Positions 1 to 9,836 of a DNA stretch of 64,000 nucleotides are shown piece by piece. The notes beneath the pieces are model-generated. The model ran no database searches, was not told where the DNA came from, and saw only the letters and a program-made list of their open reading frames with translations. The stretch spans positions 62,001 to 126,000 of the forward strand of contig JAWQEG010002443.1 in assembly GCA_033782935.1 (NCBI GenBank). The letters run 5' to 3'. The stretch's first letter is position 1, and every line of letters begins with the position of its first letter. Origin of the DNA: Petrolisthes cinctipes (Eukaryota > Arthropoda > Malacostraca > Decapoda > Porcellanidae). A program made the position numbers and the translations under genes.

Positions 1-170
1 TCGCTGCTCTGGACCTTGCTTGGATGGATATGAATATGGTATTGGATTCAATGGCTGTGCGCTTGGCGTGCCTTCGTATACTTTTGGCCGACAAAAACAG
101 TTCCGCGCGCTTTTGCTTGGTTTCACCGAAGCAAATCTTCGTACGCTTGGACGAAAAAAGACGCCTCATG
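1..170. repeat. dispersed repeat copy, GGATACGAAGA family
   Basis: The first 170 bases align by eye with 34,360-34,530. Both contain the same blocks in order: CTGCTCTGGACCTTGCTTG, a GGATAYGAA block, TTCGTATMCTTTTGG and GACGAAAAAAGACGCCTCA or a close variant. A shorter relative lies at 33,632-33,715. The unit holds an inverted GGATACGAAGA / TCTTCGTATCC pair, best kept in the 34.4-kb copy, so it could be a small foldback element. No coding capacity is supported; the ATG-initiated frame here runs into the next repeat. Confidence 0.6.
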
Positions 171-247
171 TATGTATAATGTGTGTATTTTTGTATGTGT
201 TTGTATGTAGATGGATGTGTATAAGTGCCTATGTGTATAGGTGTGGT

Positions 248-1312
248 GGTAAATCTGGAGCACCTAACTCCTTCAAAGCATTCAAGCATTAGGACATCCG
301 TATTGTTGTTCACCTGGTTCCAAGCATTAGGACATCAGTATTAGGACATCAGTATTCTTGTTCACCTGGTTCCAAGCATTAGGACATCAGTATTAGGACA
401 TCAGTATTGTTGTTCACCTGGTTCCAAGCAATAGGACATCAGTATTAGGACATCAGTATTGTTGTTCATCTGGTTACAAGCATTAGGACATCAGTATTAG
501 GACATCAGTATTGTTGTTCACCTGGTTCCAAGCATTAGGACATCAGTATTGTTGTTCACCTGGTTCCAAGCATTAGGACATCAGTATTAGGACATCAGTA
601 TTGTTGTTCACCTGGTTCCAAGCATTAGGACATCAGTATTAGGACATCAGTATTGTTGTTCATCTGGTTCCAAGCATTAGGACATCAGTATTAGGACATC
701 AGTATTGTTGTTCATCTGGTTCCAAGCATTAGGACATCAGTATTAGGACATCAGTATTGTTGTTCACCTGGTTCCAAGCATTAGGACATCAGTATTAGGA
801 CATCAGTATTGTTGTTCATCTGGTTCCAAGCATTAGGACATCAGTATTAGGACATCAGTATTGTTGTTCATCTGGTTACAAGCATTAGGACATCAGTATT
901 GTTGTTCATCTGGTTACAAGCATTAGGACATCAGTATTAGGACATCAGTATTGTTGTTCATCTGGTTACAAGCATTAGGACATCAGTATTAGGACATCAG
1001 TATTGTTGTTCATCTGGTTACAAGCATTAGGACATCAGTATTAGGACATCAGTATTGTTGTTCACCTGGTTCCAAGCATTAGGACATCAGTATTAGGACA
1101 TCAGTATTGTTGTTCACCTGGTTACAAGCATTAGGACATCAGTATTAGGACATCAGTATTGTTGTTCATCTGGTTACAAGCATTAGGACATCAGTATTGT
1201 TGTTCATCTGGTTCCAAGCATTAGGACATCAGTATTAGGACATCAGTATTGTTGTTCACCTGGTTCCTCTTTCCTGGCATATTTTGGAGGAATGATGGCA
1301 CTCTAATTTACC
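248..1312 (+). mobile_element. MITE with ~30-bp TIRs, interior expanded
   Basis: The left end reads GGTAAATCTGGAGCACCTAA. The right end, read on the minus strand, starts GGTAAATTAGAGTGCC and goes on to TTCCTCCAAA. These pair as imperfect ~30-bp terminal inverted repeats. Compact 119-120-bp copies with the same ends are at 8,853-8,972 and 17,904-18,022, and half copies at about 3,447-3,500, 40,520-40,590 and 59,331-59,385. In those copies the inside is one short loop; here it is about 1 kb of tandem repeat. No transposase is present, so the element is non-autonomous; superfamily unknown. Confidence 0.75.
283..1266. repeat. minisatellite of 52-bp and 38-bp units
   Basis: About 20 units each start CAAGCATTAGGACATC and end GTTCACCTGGTTC. 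The long form (about 52 bp) carries the 14-mer AGGACATCAGTATT twice; the short form (about 38 bp; units starting near 283, 528, 879 and 1176) carries it once. Two sequence variants occur at the unit end, CACCTGGTTCC and CATCTGGTTAC, and they cluster, with the CATCTGGTTAC type concentrated in the right half. This suggests local copying of neighbours. The array sits exactly between the two TIR arms of the MITE. Confidence 0.93.
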
Positions 1313-1503
1313 AAAAGTGCATAACACCCTTAATTAACTTGGTGTTGCGTGATTACTTTCTTATTGTATATTGGTACTTAATTGATGTTTGTCAACATCT
1401 TCTCATTTCAGTATTAATGTTGAGAATTTCTTTGTCTGACATCCAATATATCATCAATATGATATATACTTTAAGGAATTTATATATAAGCTGGTGGATT
1501 AGA

Positions 1504-2522
1504 CTAACCGGTGTTGCAGAAGTTGATGGTTGCACATTGTTCATCATCTGGACACTTGACTATCAGTTGAAGTTGAGGGAACTCTGGTAGGTTGAAGGGA
1601 CACTTGTGGTCCATCAATTTATGGTTCCCCTCATCAGAGTTTGTAGACAACTCCAGCCAACACTCTCCTCCCTGAAACAGTAACACACATAATTATTTAC
1701 ATAATTATTATATGCATCTGGTAATAATTAGGTTACTGCAGGTTAGGTTAGGTTTGGTTAGGTTACTGCAGGTTTGATTAAGTGAGATTAGTTTTGGTTA
1801 GGTTACGTTAGTGTTAGGTTAGAGTTAAGTTATTTTAAGTTAGGTTAGGTTAAGCTACTGTAGGTTAAGTTAGGTTAGATTAGGCTTGGTTAGGTAATGT
1901 TTGATTAGGTTAACTTACTATAGGTTAGGTTACTGCCGGTTAGGCTAAGTTAGATTAGGTTTGGTTAGGTAAGGTTTGGTTAAGTTAGGTTTGGTTAGGT
2001 TAGGGTTGGCTAGGTTAGGTTAGGTTAAGTCAGGTTATGGTAATAATTGTCATGATTTTATCTGTATAAATTGCTAATAAAGAGAACAACTGACTTTCAT
2101 CTTGAGATAATTAGGCTGTTTTTCCCACTTGAAGCGGGTGAATGACAATGGGTAGGTGATCTTCCTCCGCGAGTTAAGATAAAGATGCCAACATCCAACA
2201 CGAAGCTTGAGAAAGTCTTGAAGTGCCAGCTTGGTGATGACGTCTGGTCCTGTGATGGTTTTGACACTGGAAAGATCATCTTCATTAGTACAGGAACACT
2301 TGATGTTGACTTGGTTATCAGGTCCGGTAATGTGATCAATGTCAAGTCTTGCCAGAGTTTGTTTATCCTCTTTATTCATGATGTGGAGACTTGTCCCCCA
2401 CGTGGTATTATTGTCAGGTGGAGGCAACAACTGAAAGCGAGCCTCCATGACACCTTCACCGATTTTGTTCATCTCTAATGGTTGTTGAGACACCATGGAT
2501 GACTGGTTGTAGGTGGGACATT
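1504..2522 (-). CDS. hypothetical protein, last two exons of a gene
   Basis: Exon A runs 2522 to 2095 on the minus strand and exon B 1671 to 1504. Exon A is preceded by a pyrimidine tract ending CACCAG and ends AAA|GTCAGT, a weak donor. Exon B follows TTACTGTTTCAG, a good acceptor, and ends at a TAG stop. Reading phase agrees at both sides of the proposed 423-bp intron, which is the main support. The joined product is about 197 residues, open upstream, so it is only the C-terminal part of a protein. It contains two ITGPD motifs, a Cys-x-Cys near the middle, KLRVGCWHLYLN, and a Cys-rich end (CWLEL, HKCPF, VKCPDDEQC, FCNTG), suggesting an extracellular, disulfide-bonded protein. I recognise no family. 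The intron is filled with degenerate GGTTA repeats. Confidence 0.5.
1735..2036. repeat. degenerate GGTTA (TTAGG-type) pentamer array
   Basis: About 300 bases are dominated by GGTTA and GGTTT units with interruptions such as CTGCA and ATTAGAT. TTAGG is the usual arthropod telomere repeat, but here the phase breaks every few units and no perfect run is long, so this is an old interstitial or simple-repeat array. It lies inside the proposed intron of the 1504-2522 gene. Confidence 0.85.
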
Positions 2523-2539
2523 CTGGTGAGAGAGGAAAG

Positions 2540-2547
2540 TTATTAGT

Positions 2548-2591
<44 letters not shown>

Positions 2592-3092
2592 GGGTAATAG
2601 TTGATTATTTATTTATATCAACATTTTTGCTCCTTCTCTCCATTCTTCTCTCTCTCCTTTCCTCCATTCATCTCTCCTTCCCTCCCTCCTTCCTTCCTTC
2701 CCTATCTCCTTCTCTCCATTCTTCTCTCATTCCCTCCTACCTTCCTTCCTTCCCTACCTCCTTCTCTCCATTTTTCCCTCCCTCCCTCCTTCCTTCCTCT
2801 CTTCCCTATTTCCTTCTCTCCATTCTTCTCTACTTTCCTCCTTCTCTTTCTCCTGCATTCTTTACCCTTGCAATTTCTCTTCTCATTATCCCTCTAACTC
2901 TTTCTTCTCTTGTCTCCCTTCTACCTCCTTCTCCTCCTTCATACTTTACCTTCGTTTCCCTCTTATTCCCTTTACTTCATCTCCTCCATACACTTAATTT
3001 CTTTTCTTTCTCTTTCTTCATACTTTACCTTCGTTTTCCTCTTATTCCCTTTACTTCATCTCCTCCATACACTATGTTTTCTTTCTCTTCCT
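2540..3092. repeat. (CT)n microsatellite and pyrimidine-rich tract
   Basis: A pure (TC)n run at about 2,550-2,590 is followed by roughly 500 bases of CTTCCTTCC/CTCCCTCC low-complexity sequence. The open frames through it encode only Ser/Leu/Pro/Phe-rich strings and are by-products of base composition. Confidence 0.9.
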
Positions 3093-3098
3093 TCATAC

Positions 3099-3373
3099 TG
3101 TAGTGAACCAAGCAAGCTTTACACTTACTATCACACACTACGCTTCTCTACCGTCACTTGGCCCAGCTGGAAGGGGTCACTTACCTGCTGGCTCGGCTCA
3201 CGTCAACACATTCCATCTCGCTCCTCCGAGCCAGACGCACTCACCAATACACACTCACACACCACGCTGCTTGGTTCACCACAACCTTACCTAGTGTTAC
3301 CTATCAATAAACTGCCTTGTACTGCACAGCGAGTCTTCAGTCATCCTGGGTGATAACGTCCCATATCGTTATA
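3099..3373 (+). mobile_element. solo LTR of the CsRn1-like gypsy family
   Basis: The sequence starts TGTAGTGAACCAAGCAAGC and ends CGTTATA, the same termini as the LTRs of the full element at 23,850-30,769, but in the opposite orientation. It is flanked by a perfect 4-bp target duplication, ATAC at 3,095-3,098 and 3,374-3,377. It is about 50 bp shorter than the 328-bp LTRs and has many substitutions, so it is an older insertion reduced to one LTR by recombination. An AATAAA lies near the 3' side, at 3,306-3,311. Confidence 0.88.
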
Positions 3374-3446
3374 ATACTCTGTCCCTTCCTGTCTCTTATA
3401 CAGGATGTAACAGCATTGCATGTATTATGGGCTTAGTATACGTTTG

Positions 3447-3505
3447 ATACGTTAGAGCGCCTTGATTCCTCCTAAATATGCCAGGAATCAGGACCATATT
3501 TTTGG
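3447..3505. mobile_element. half copy of the GGTAAAT MITE
   Basis: The block GATACGTTAGAGCGCCTTGATTCCTCC followed by ATGCCAGGAATCAGGACC matches the right arm, in reverse orientation, of the MITE at 248-1312. The opposite arm was not found next to it. Confidence 0.6.
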
Positions 3506-3594
3506 GTAATTTTAATCAAAAAATGTCTCAATGGTATTTGTCTAATTATATAGTACATTGCTTGGTTATTATACACTAAAATCGGGACGAAGTA

Positions 3595-4237
3595 ACAATC
3601 TCAATAGGTCACAGCCCCTCTCCAGTCAGCACCGTGGATAACGAAACATGTTCTCGTACCAGTCTCGATGCCGCCATTTGACATACCACCGCGGCACTGA
3701 TAACATCTATTGTTTAATCCATTGAACAATAAAAGAATGTTTTAATACCTGTAGTTTTGCATTTATTTTGTACAATTTCTCTCTTATCGAAGTTCTTGAA
3801 CACGTTAAGCACAATATTTCTAGCCTGACTGGCAAGTGTTGCTGTACAGGCTGGTCTACCATGGGTTAAGGGTATGTGTGGACAGTGGAGTGACCTTCCC
3901 ACTCTAGCAGCCAGTAAGGCACTGATTAACATGTGTCCGACGTGTCGACGGTGTCGTTGACTCACCTCACATAGGCTTGGCATACTGCTCCCGTCGTGAA
4001 CCCGACGTGACTAAAATGTAAAGTTTCCGAACTCTAATGTCGTTATCAGTGTAATGAATGACACATGAGAAACTGAAATATGAGTTGCTGAAAACTGTAA
4101 ACTTGTGACGAAGCGAAAATTAGTAATTACTGTACTCAAATATAGTTATTAATTATCGTTGGTACTACAGATACCGCTGCCAGCCGTATAAGTACAGTCT
4201 AAAGGGGGTATGGCCTATTGAGATTGTTACTTCGTCC
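3595..4237. mobile_element. 643-bp non-autonomous DNA transposon with TIRs
   Basis: The left end GGACGAAGTAACAATCTCAA and the right end are inverted repeats: 24 bases match perfectly, followed by a near match for another ~10. The interior has no recognisable transposase. A minus-strand frame at 3,714-3,983 (89 codons) lies inside and has no recognised motif. I see no clear target duplication at the flanks, so the superfamily is open. Confidence 0.75.
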
Positions 4238-4284
4238 AGACTTTATATGGTTATTACCACACTATTTATCACAACACTGTCTGT

Positions 4285-5294
4285 ATGTCTGTCACACACA
4301 CACACACACACGCACATTTATTCCTTCTTCTCTCTTCCTTACACACACATCTTCCTTACTCTCTCTTTCTTATACACACACACACACACACACATTTATT
4401 CCTTCTTCTCTCTTCCTTACACGCACATCTTCCTTACTCTCTCTTTCTTACACACACACACACAGGCACACACATCCTTCTTCCTTACTCTCTCTTTCTT
4501 ATACACACACACACACACACACACATTTATTCTTCCTTTTCTCTTCCTTACACGCACAACTTCCTTACTCTCTCTTTCTTACACACACACGCACACACAT
4601 CCTTCTTCCTTCCCCTCTCTTTTTTGCACACACACACACACACACACATTTATTCTTCCTTTTCTCTTCCTTACACGCACATCTTCCTTACTCTCTCTTT
4701 CTTATACACACACGCACACACATACTTCTTCCTTCCCCTCTCCTTTTTGCACACACACACACACACACATTTATTCCTCCTCTCTTTCTTACACACACAT
4801 CTTCCTTACTCTCTCTTTCTTACACACGCACACACACACACATACTTCTTCCTTCCTCTCTCTTTTTTGCACACACACACACACACACATTTATTCCTCC
4901 TCTCTTTCTTACACGCACATCTTCCTTACTCTCTCTTTCTTACACACGCACACGCACACACATACTTCTTCCTTCCTCTCTCTTTTTTGCACACACACAC
5001 ATACTTACACATAGTTCCTCTCTCTTTTTTGCACACACACACATTTATTCCTCCTTCTCTCTTCCTTACACACACATCTTTCTTACTCTCTCTTTCCTAC
5101 ACACACGCACACACATCCTGCTTCCTTCCTCTCTCTTTTTTGCACACACACACATACTTACACATAGTTCCTCTCTCTTTTTTGCACACACACACATTTA
5201 TTCCTCATTCTCTCTTCCTTACACACACATCTTTCTTACTCTCTCTTTCCTACACACACGCACACACATCCTGCTTCCTTCCTCTCTGTTTTTT

Positions 5295-5344
<50 letters not shown>

Positions 5345-5345
5345 T
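4285..5345. repeat. compound (CA)n / CTTCCTTCTCTC tandem repeat
   Basis: Runs of 4-20 CA units alternate with CTTCCTTACTCTCTCTTTC-type pyrimidine spacers in units of roughly 60-90 bases; the last (CA)n, at about 5,296-5,342, is the longest pure run. All three forward frames stay open through most of the block because the units contain no stop trinucleotides, which explains the long His/Thr/Leu/Ser-rich ORFs there. Confidence 0.92.
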
Positions 5346-5399
5346 AACAAACAATAATGACCAGACTTACCAGTACGTATACCAGCATCAACAGGTGGT

Positions 5400-6160
5400 G
5401 TGAGAGCCAACACCACCACCACCACCATCAGTATTACACTCCTTCCACACATGATGCCTGTAATATAACAATAACAATAGCCTCTGTACACATACACACA
5501 CACTATCAATACACACACACACACTACCCTATCATTGTACACACACACACCACCCCCCTATCATTGTACACACACATGATGCCTGTAATATAACAATAAC
5601 AATAGCCTCTGTACACACACACACACAAACACACACACTATCAATATACACTCACACACTACCCTATCATTGTACACACACACCACCACCACCCTATCAT
5701 TGTACACACACATGATGCCTGTAATATAACAATAACAATAGCCTCTGTACACACACACACACACACTATCAATATACACACACACACTACCCTATCATTG
5801 TACACACACACACACTACCCTATCATTGTACACCCACACACCACCACCCTATCATTGTACACACACACACCACCCCCCTATCATTGTACACACACACACA
5901 CACACACTATCAATATACACACACACACACTACCCTATTATTGTACACACACACACCACCCCCCTATCATTGTACACACACATGATGCCTGTAATATAAC
6001 AATAACAATAGCCTCTGTACACACACACACAAACACACACACACACACAAACAAACACACACACTATCAATATACACACACACACTACGCTATTACATTG
6101 TACACACACACACCACCCCCCTATCATTGTACACTCACATGATGTCTGTAATATAACAAT
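5400..6160. repeat. tandem repeat with CCTGTAATATAACAATAAC core
   Basis: A core beginning GATGCCTGTAATATAACAA and ending AGCCTCTGTAC recurs at about 5,452, 5,577, 5,715 and 5,985, with a final truncated copy near 6,141. The cores are separated by (CA)n runs and CTATCATTGTACACACAC spacers. A related core (ATGTAATATAACAATAACAA) reappears at 7,193, linking this array to the next one. Confidence 0.88.
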
Positions 6161-6269
6161 AACACAGGGTCCATTCCACTTGTGGTATTCGATTGTTACC
6201 TTCCTAACTAACCACACTTGTAATGCTTTATTATTTTAGGGTCCATTCCACAGTGTGTGTAGTTTATAA

Positions 6270-6605
6270 TAATATTGTTGTTGTTGTTGTAGTTCCCCAG
6301 ACTGTCTGGCCGAGCAGTTCCGAGTCTGGTTGACCGAGGCCGCGCAGATGCTCGGACTCCCAAATAGGAGTCAGGGTGATAGTGGGATCTGTTACTTCGA
6401 AGGCAACAGACAAGGGGACTGCTGGCTCACGGGCATGTACCCCCGAGCCAACAAGCCCATCGTCTGTAGTCTTCCTTGTTGTGCCACCCAATCGGGCGAT
6501 CTCGTCGGCTACCCAGAAGGAATGAGATATAGTAAGAGAGACAGACAGAACAGGCCAGGGTGTGGTAGAGGATGCCAGATTCTTCATTTTTTGATAGAAC
6601 CAGCC
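6270..6605. repeat. GC-rich dispersed repeat, unclassified
   Basis: The block starts with (TTG)n then GTAGTTCCCCAGACTGTCTG. The phrase CTGTCTGGCCGAGCA, also preceded by TTGTTG and a short AGTTCC linker, recurs at 34,069-34,103, so the left part is a dispersed repeat. The next 280 bases are richer in G+C than the surroundings and open on both strands (100 and 107 codons), without motifs I can name. It could be a LINE or SINE fragment. Confidence 0.4.
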
Positions 6606-6611
6606 CTCACC

Positions 6612-6915
6612 AGTGTGTTGCTGAGTAGTTGAGAAGTGTGCTGGGTAGTTTACATCAACACATCTTCCCCCACCAGTGTGTGCTGGGTAGTTGAGAAGTG
6701 TGCTGGGTGGTTTACATCAACACATCTTACCCCAACAGTGTGTGCTGGGTAGTTGAGAAGTGTGCTGGGTAGTTTACATCAACACATCTTCCCCCACCAG
6801 TGTGTGCTGGGTAGTTGAGAAGTGTGCTGGGTAGTTTACATCAACACATCTTCCCCCACCAGTGTGTGCTGGGTAGTTGAGAAGTGTGTTGGGTGGTTTA
6901 CATTAATACATTTAC
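6612..6915. repeat. 62-bp minisatellite, about 5 copies
   Basis: The unit contains GTGTGCTGGGTAGTTGAGAA and TTTACATCAACACATCTT with CCCCACCAGT between copies. Copies are nearly identical, with single changes such as GGTGGTTT for GGTAGTTT. Confidence 0.9.
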
Positions 6916-6936
6916 ATCAACACTTCTTCCCCTAGC

Positions 6937-7133
6937 CAACAACATCTCTTCCTCCAGCCTACAAGGTTCCTTGCTCTTACAGCTGGGTACCTATTTTAGG
7001 GCTATTTACTGCTAGGTGAACAGGGACATATGGGGTTGGGAAAGTTGTCCAACAATTCCACTGACCCAGGAGTAGAACCCGGGATCTCTCGCGTGTTGGT
7101 CGAGTGTGCTAACCGTTACACCATCAGCACCCC
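6937..7133 (-). mobile_element. tRNA-Val-like SINE
   Basis: Read on the minus strand, the head contains TGGTGTAACGGTTAGCA (7,107-7,123), matching a tRNA D-arm and A box. Next comes an anticodon arm CTCGACCAACACGCGAG close to tRNA-Val(AAC), and a B-box region GGGTTCTACTCC (about 7,069-7,080). It continues into a non-tRNA body with CACCTAGCAGTAAATAG, a segment I know from other invertebrate SINEs. The acceptor stem does not pair, so this is a retroposon, not a working tRNA gene. The 3' end is set where similarity to a typical body fades. Confidence 0.75.
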
Positions 7134-7214
7134 TATAATAATGTAATTGGTGTTGGTGTAGTAATATTTTTGCTGTGTAGTAAATACAGACATGTAATAT
7201 AACAATAACAATAA

Positions 7215-7469
7215 GTCATGTGTTGTCTGTCTGTGTGTGTGTGTGAGTTGAGAGTGAAAATTGATAATGGCTAGGGATAAGAAGACTTGGACCAGTGAAT
7301 AGGTCATGTGTGTGTGTGTGTGTGTGTGTGTTGAGAGTGATAATGGCTAGGGATAAGCACACTTGGACCAGTGAATAGGTCATGTGTGTGTGTGTGTGTG
7401 TGTGTGTGTTGAGAGTGATAATGGCTAAGGATAAGCACACTTGGACCAGTGAATAAGTCATGTGTTGTC

Positions 7470-7500
<31 letters not shown>

Positions 7501-7645
7501 TGAGAGTGATAATGACTAGGGATAAGAACACTTAGACCAGTGAATAGGTCATGTGTTGTCTGTGTGTGTGTGTGTTGAGAGTGATAATGGCTAGGGATAA
7601 GCACACTTGGACCAGCGAATAGGTCATGTGTTGTCTGTGTGTGTT
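7215..7645. repeat. tandem repeat with (GT)n and GATAATGGCTAGGGATAAG
   Basis: About five units of 75-95 bases each contain GAGAGTGATAATGGCTAGGG, CACTTGGACCAGTGAATAGG and a (TG)n run of variable length. Unit-length differences come almost entirely from the (TG)n part. Confidence 0.9.
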
Positions 7646-7723
7646 ACTTACCTTTCCTTTGTGACCACCAGGCCACAGATGGACCGGTCCACCGGGACTT
7701 CACCCGTTGTTTCAAATGTCCAA

Positions 7724-7950
7724 CCAGACCCTGAGGACTACATATAAAGGTGTATATTAATATTTGAAACATGTACTATGTTTCAGATATCCCTGAGGAC
7801 TACATAATTATAAAGGTGTATATTAATATTTGAAACATGTACTATGTTTCAGATATCCCTGAGGACTACATGATTATAAAGGTGTATATTAATATTTAAA
7901 ACATGTACGGTGTTTCAGATGTCCCTGAGGACTATTCATATAAAGGTGAA
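7724..7950. repeat. ~66-bp tandem repeat, about 3.5 copies
   Basis: The unit contains CCTGAGGACTACAT, TATAAAGGTGTATATTAAT and ATGTTTCAGAT. The first copy follows a non-repetitive start at 7,660-7,720 and the last is diverged. Confidence 0.85.
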
Positions 7951-8184
7951 TATTATAACGTAGAACAAGTATTAGCAACAAAAGTAATCAATAGAGAACC
8001 AGATATAAAATAGACCAAACTATCATTGTTAACTATTAATTAAGAGTGAATATTATCATGTAATGTCAGATTCACCAACAACCAATACAATAATTAATTA
8101 TTAACTATATTGTGGTCACAGATCAGAACCAGGGATGAATGTTAATTATCCATATGCAAATTATTCTACCACCTCGCTCAGCAC

Positions 8185-8305
8185 CCCCCACACACACACA
8201 CACGCGCACGCACGCATGCATGACACACACATAGGCATGCACTCACCGGCATGCACGGATGCAAGCACACGGATGCACACACACAGGCACACGTACGCAT
8301 GCCCT

Positions 8306-8363
<58 letters not shown>

Positions 8364-8585
8364 ATGAAAAAATAACATGAACATCCGGTTCACTAATCTA
8401 TACAACTTATTAAAAGGTGTGTGTGTGTATGTAGTGTATGTGTATGTGTTAATACATATGTGTGTGTGTGTGTGTGTGTTAATACGTATGTGTGTATACT
8501 ATTAGAATGTGTGTGTTAATACATACATTTGTATACTATTAGGGTATGTGTGTGTATGTGTATGTTCATACTGTAATAAGTAAGG
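8185..8585. repeat. (CA)n, (CT)n and (GT)n microsatellites
   Basis: CA/CACG-rich sequence at 8,185-8,312, a pure (TC)n run at about 8,313-8,361, then a GTGTGTGTAT-rich block with AATACATA spacers up to 8,585. Confidence 0.9.
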
Positions 8586-8852
8586 GTTGAGTCAATACAG
8601 TTGTCAGATTTTGCACAATGTTATATTTTACATTAAATTATATTGGATGAAATATAACATTATAATGGTAATACAAAATGGTAGTGCTCCATTGTTACTT
8701 ATATTAATAAATAAATAAAGTTTGTGTTTAGGGGATTTTAGGGGGGCGCGGGAAAAGGGGGACAGGCTTGGAGGGGTGCGGGAATAGGGGGACAGGCTTG
8801 GGGGGGGGGGGGGTTGTGCGTTTAGGGTTTTTTTGGAGGGTGCTAAAGGGGA

Positions 8853-8972
8853 GTAGTAAATCTGGAGCAACTGATTCCTCCAGATTATTTCAAGCAACAG
8901 GACACCATTATTTATGTTAATGTGGTCCTGTTTCCTGGTGGACAAAGGAGGAATTAAAGAGCTCCAATGAAC
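8853..8972 (+). mobile_element. compact copy of the GGTAAAT MITE
   Basis: This ~120-bp copy starts TAGTAAATCTGGAGCAACTG and ends GGAATTAAAGAGCTCCAATG. The body contains TTTCAAGCAACAGGACACC, the same place in the loop from which the 283-1266 minisatellite grew. It shows the ancestral, unexpanded state. Confidence 0.75.
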
Positions 8973-9084
8973 GATAAGTATATTACCCTTTTAATTGGTC
9001 TTGGTCCAGAACAACAACAACAACAGCAACAACAAACTCAATTTTAATACCTTTTCTTGTAATGGTTCAAGATTTGTTGTAAGG

Positions 9085-9094
9085 ATTATTTTAT

Positions 9095-9129
<35 letters not shown>

Positions 9130-9170
9130 AGTAGTAGTAGTAGTAGTAGTAATATAATAATGATAATAAT

Positions 9171-9211
<41 letters not shown>

Positions 9212-9268
9212 TATTAATAATAATAATAATAATTATTATTATTATTATTATTATTATTATTTTATTCA
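9085..9268. repeat. (ATT)n / (AGT)n trinucleotide repeats
   Basis: Alternating runs of ATT, AGT and AAT triplets. The array is partly palindromic: ATT runs on the left and right, AGT runs in the middle. Confidence 0.92.
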
Positions 9269-9289
9269 TTATCTCTACTAGTATTTAGC

Positions 9290-9700
9290 ACCTTAGAATC
9301 AAAACAGTCTCTAAATGACCAACAGATCTGCTGCTGTTTGTATTATATTGTATACATTAATATTGTATTCCTCCTCTCCCTTCTTCTGCTTTACCATCCC
9401 TTATCCCTCCTTCTCTTCCCTTCTTTACATTCCCCTATTCGTCCCTCTTCCTCCCCTTCCTACCTACACTTCCCTTCCCTACCCTTGGAGTTTGGACCGT
9501 CGTGGTGGTAGGACGTGTGTTTATGTGCTCCGTCTCCATTCTCAACTGGAGTGTAGTGAGTGAGAAAATTAGAACACCAGCAATACGGAAACCGTAACAA
9601 CATCAACTAGCAATAACAACATTCGTAATACCAGCAACAACAGTAACAGTGAATAACAACAGTAGCTAGAGTAGTAAATGAACAACAGAAATAAATGTGT
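9290..9700. other. no gene seen; CT-rich then CAA-rich spacer
   Basis: CT-rich low complexity at 9,370-9,485 is followed by CAACAA-rich sequence before the LINE. The CAA-rich part (9,590-9,700) could be the 5' untranslated region of the LINE. Confidence 0.5.
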
Positions 9701-9836
9701 TGTTGAAGATGTCTGAAGCTATCGGCACCACTGAGTTGTTGAAGTTGTGAACCGCATCACAAGAACTCCAAGACACATTCTACAAGCTCCAAACAAACAC
9801 CTGGTAGGAACTATCCACAAAACAAAGGTAAGCGTC

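Noticed and set aside
248..1312. CRISPR-like regular direct repeats
   Set aside because: Spacing is regular, but there are no unique spacers: the whole unit repeats, including the parts between the short direct repeats. The surroundings are eukaryotic and the array sits in a MITE.
1735..2036. True telomere or interstitial telomere (TTAGG)n
   Set aside because: Units are mixed GGTTA/GGTTT with breaks; no perfect run is longer than a few units, and a proposed intron surrounds it.
4218..5403. Long His/Thr/Leu-rich ORFs (up to 379 codons)
   Set aside because: All three frames are open through (CA)n and CTTCCTT repeats; the products only mirror the repeat and no splice or domain signal supports them.
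7046..7133. Functional tRNA-Val gene
   Set aside because: D, anticodon and T arm parts are recognisable, but the acceptor strands do not pair and the sequence runs on into a SINE body.
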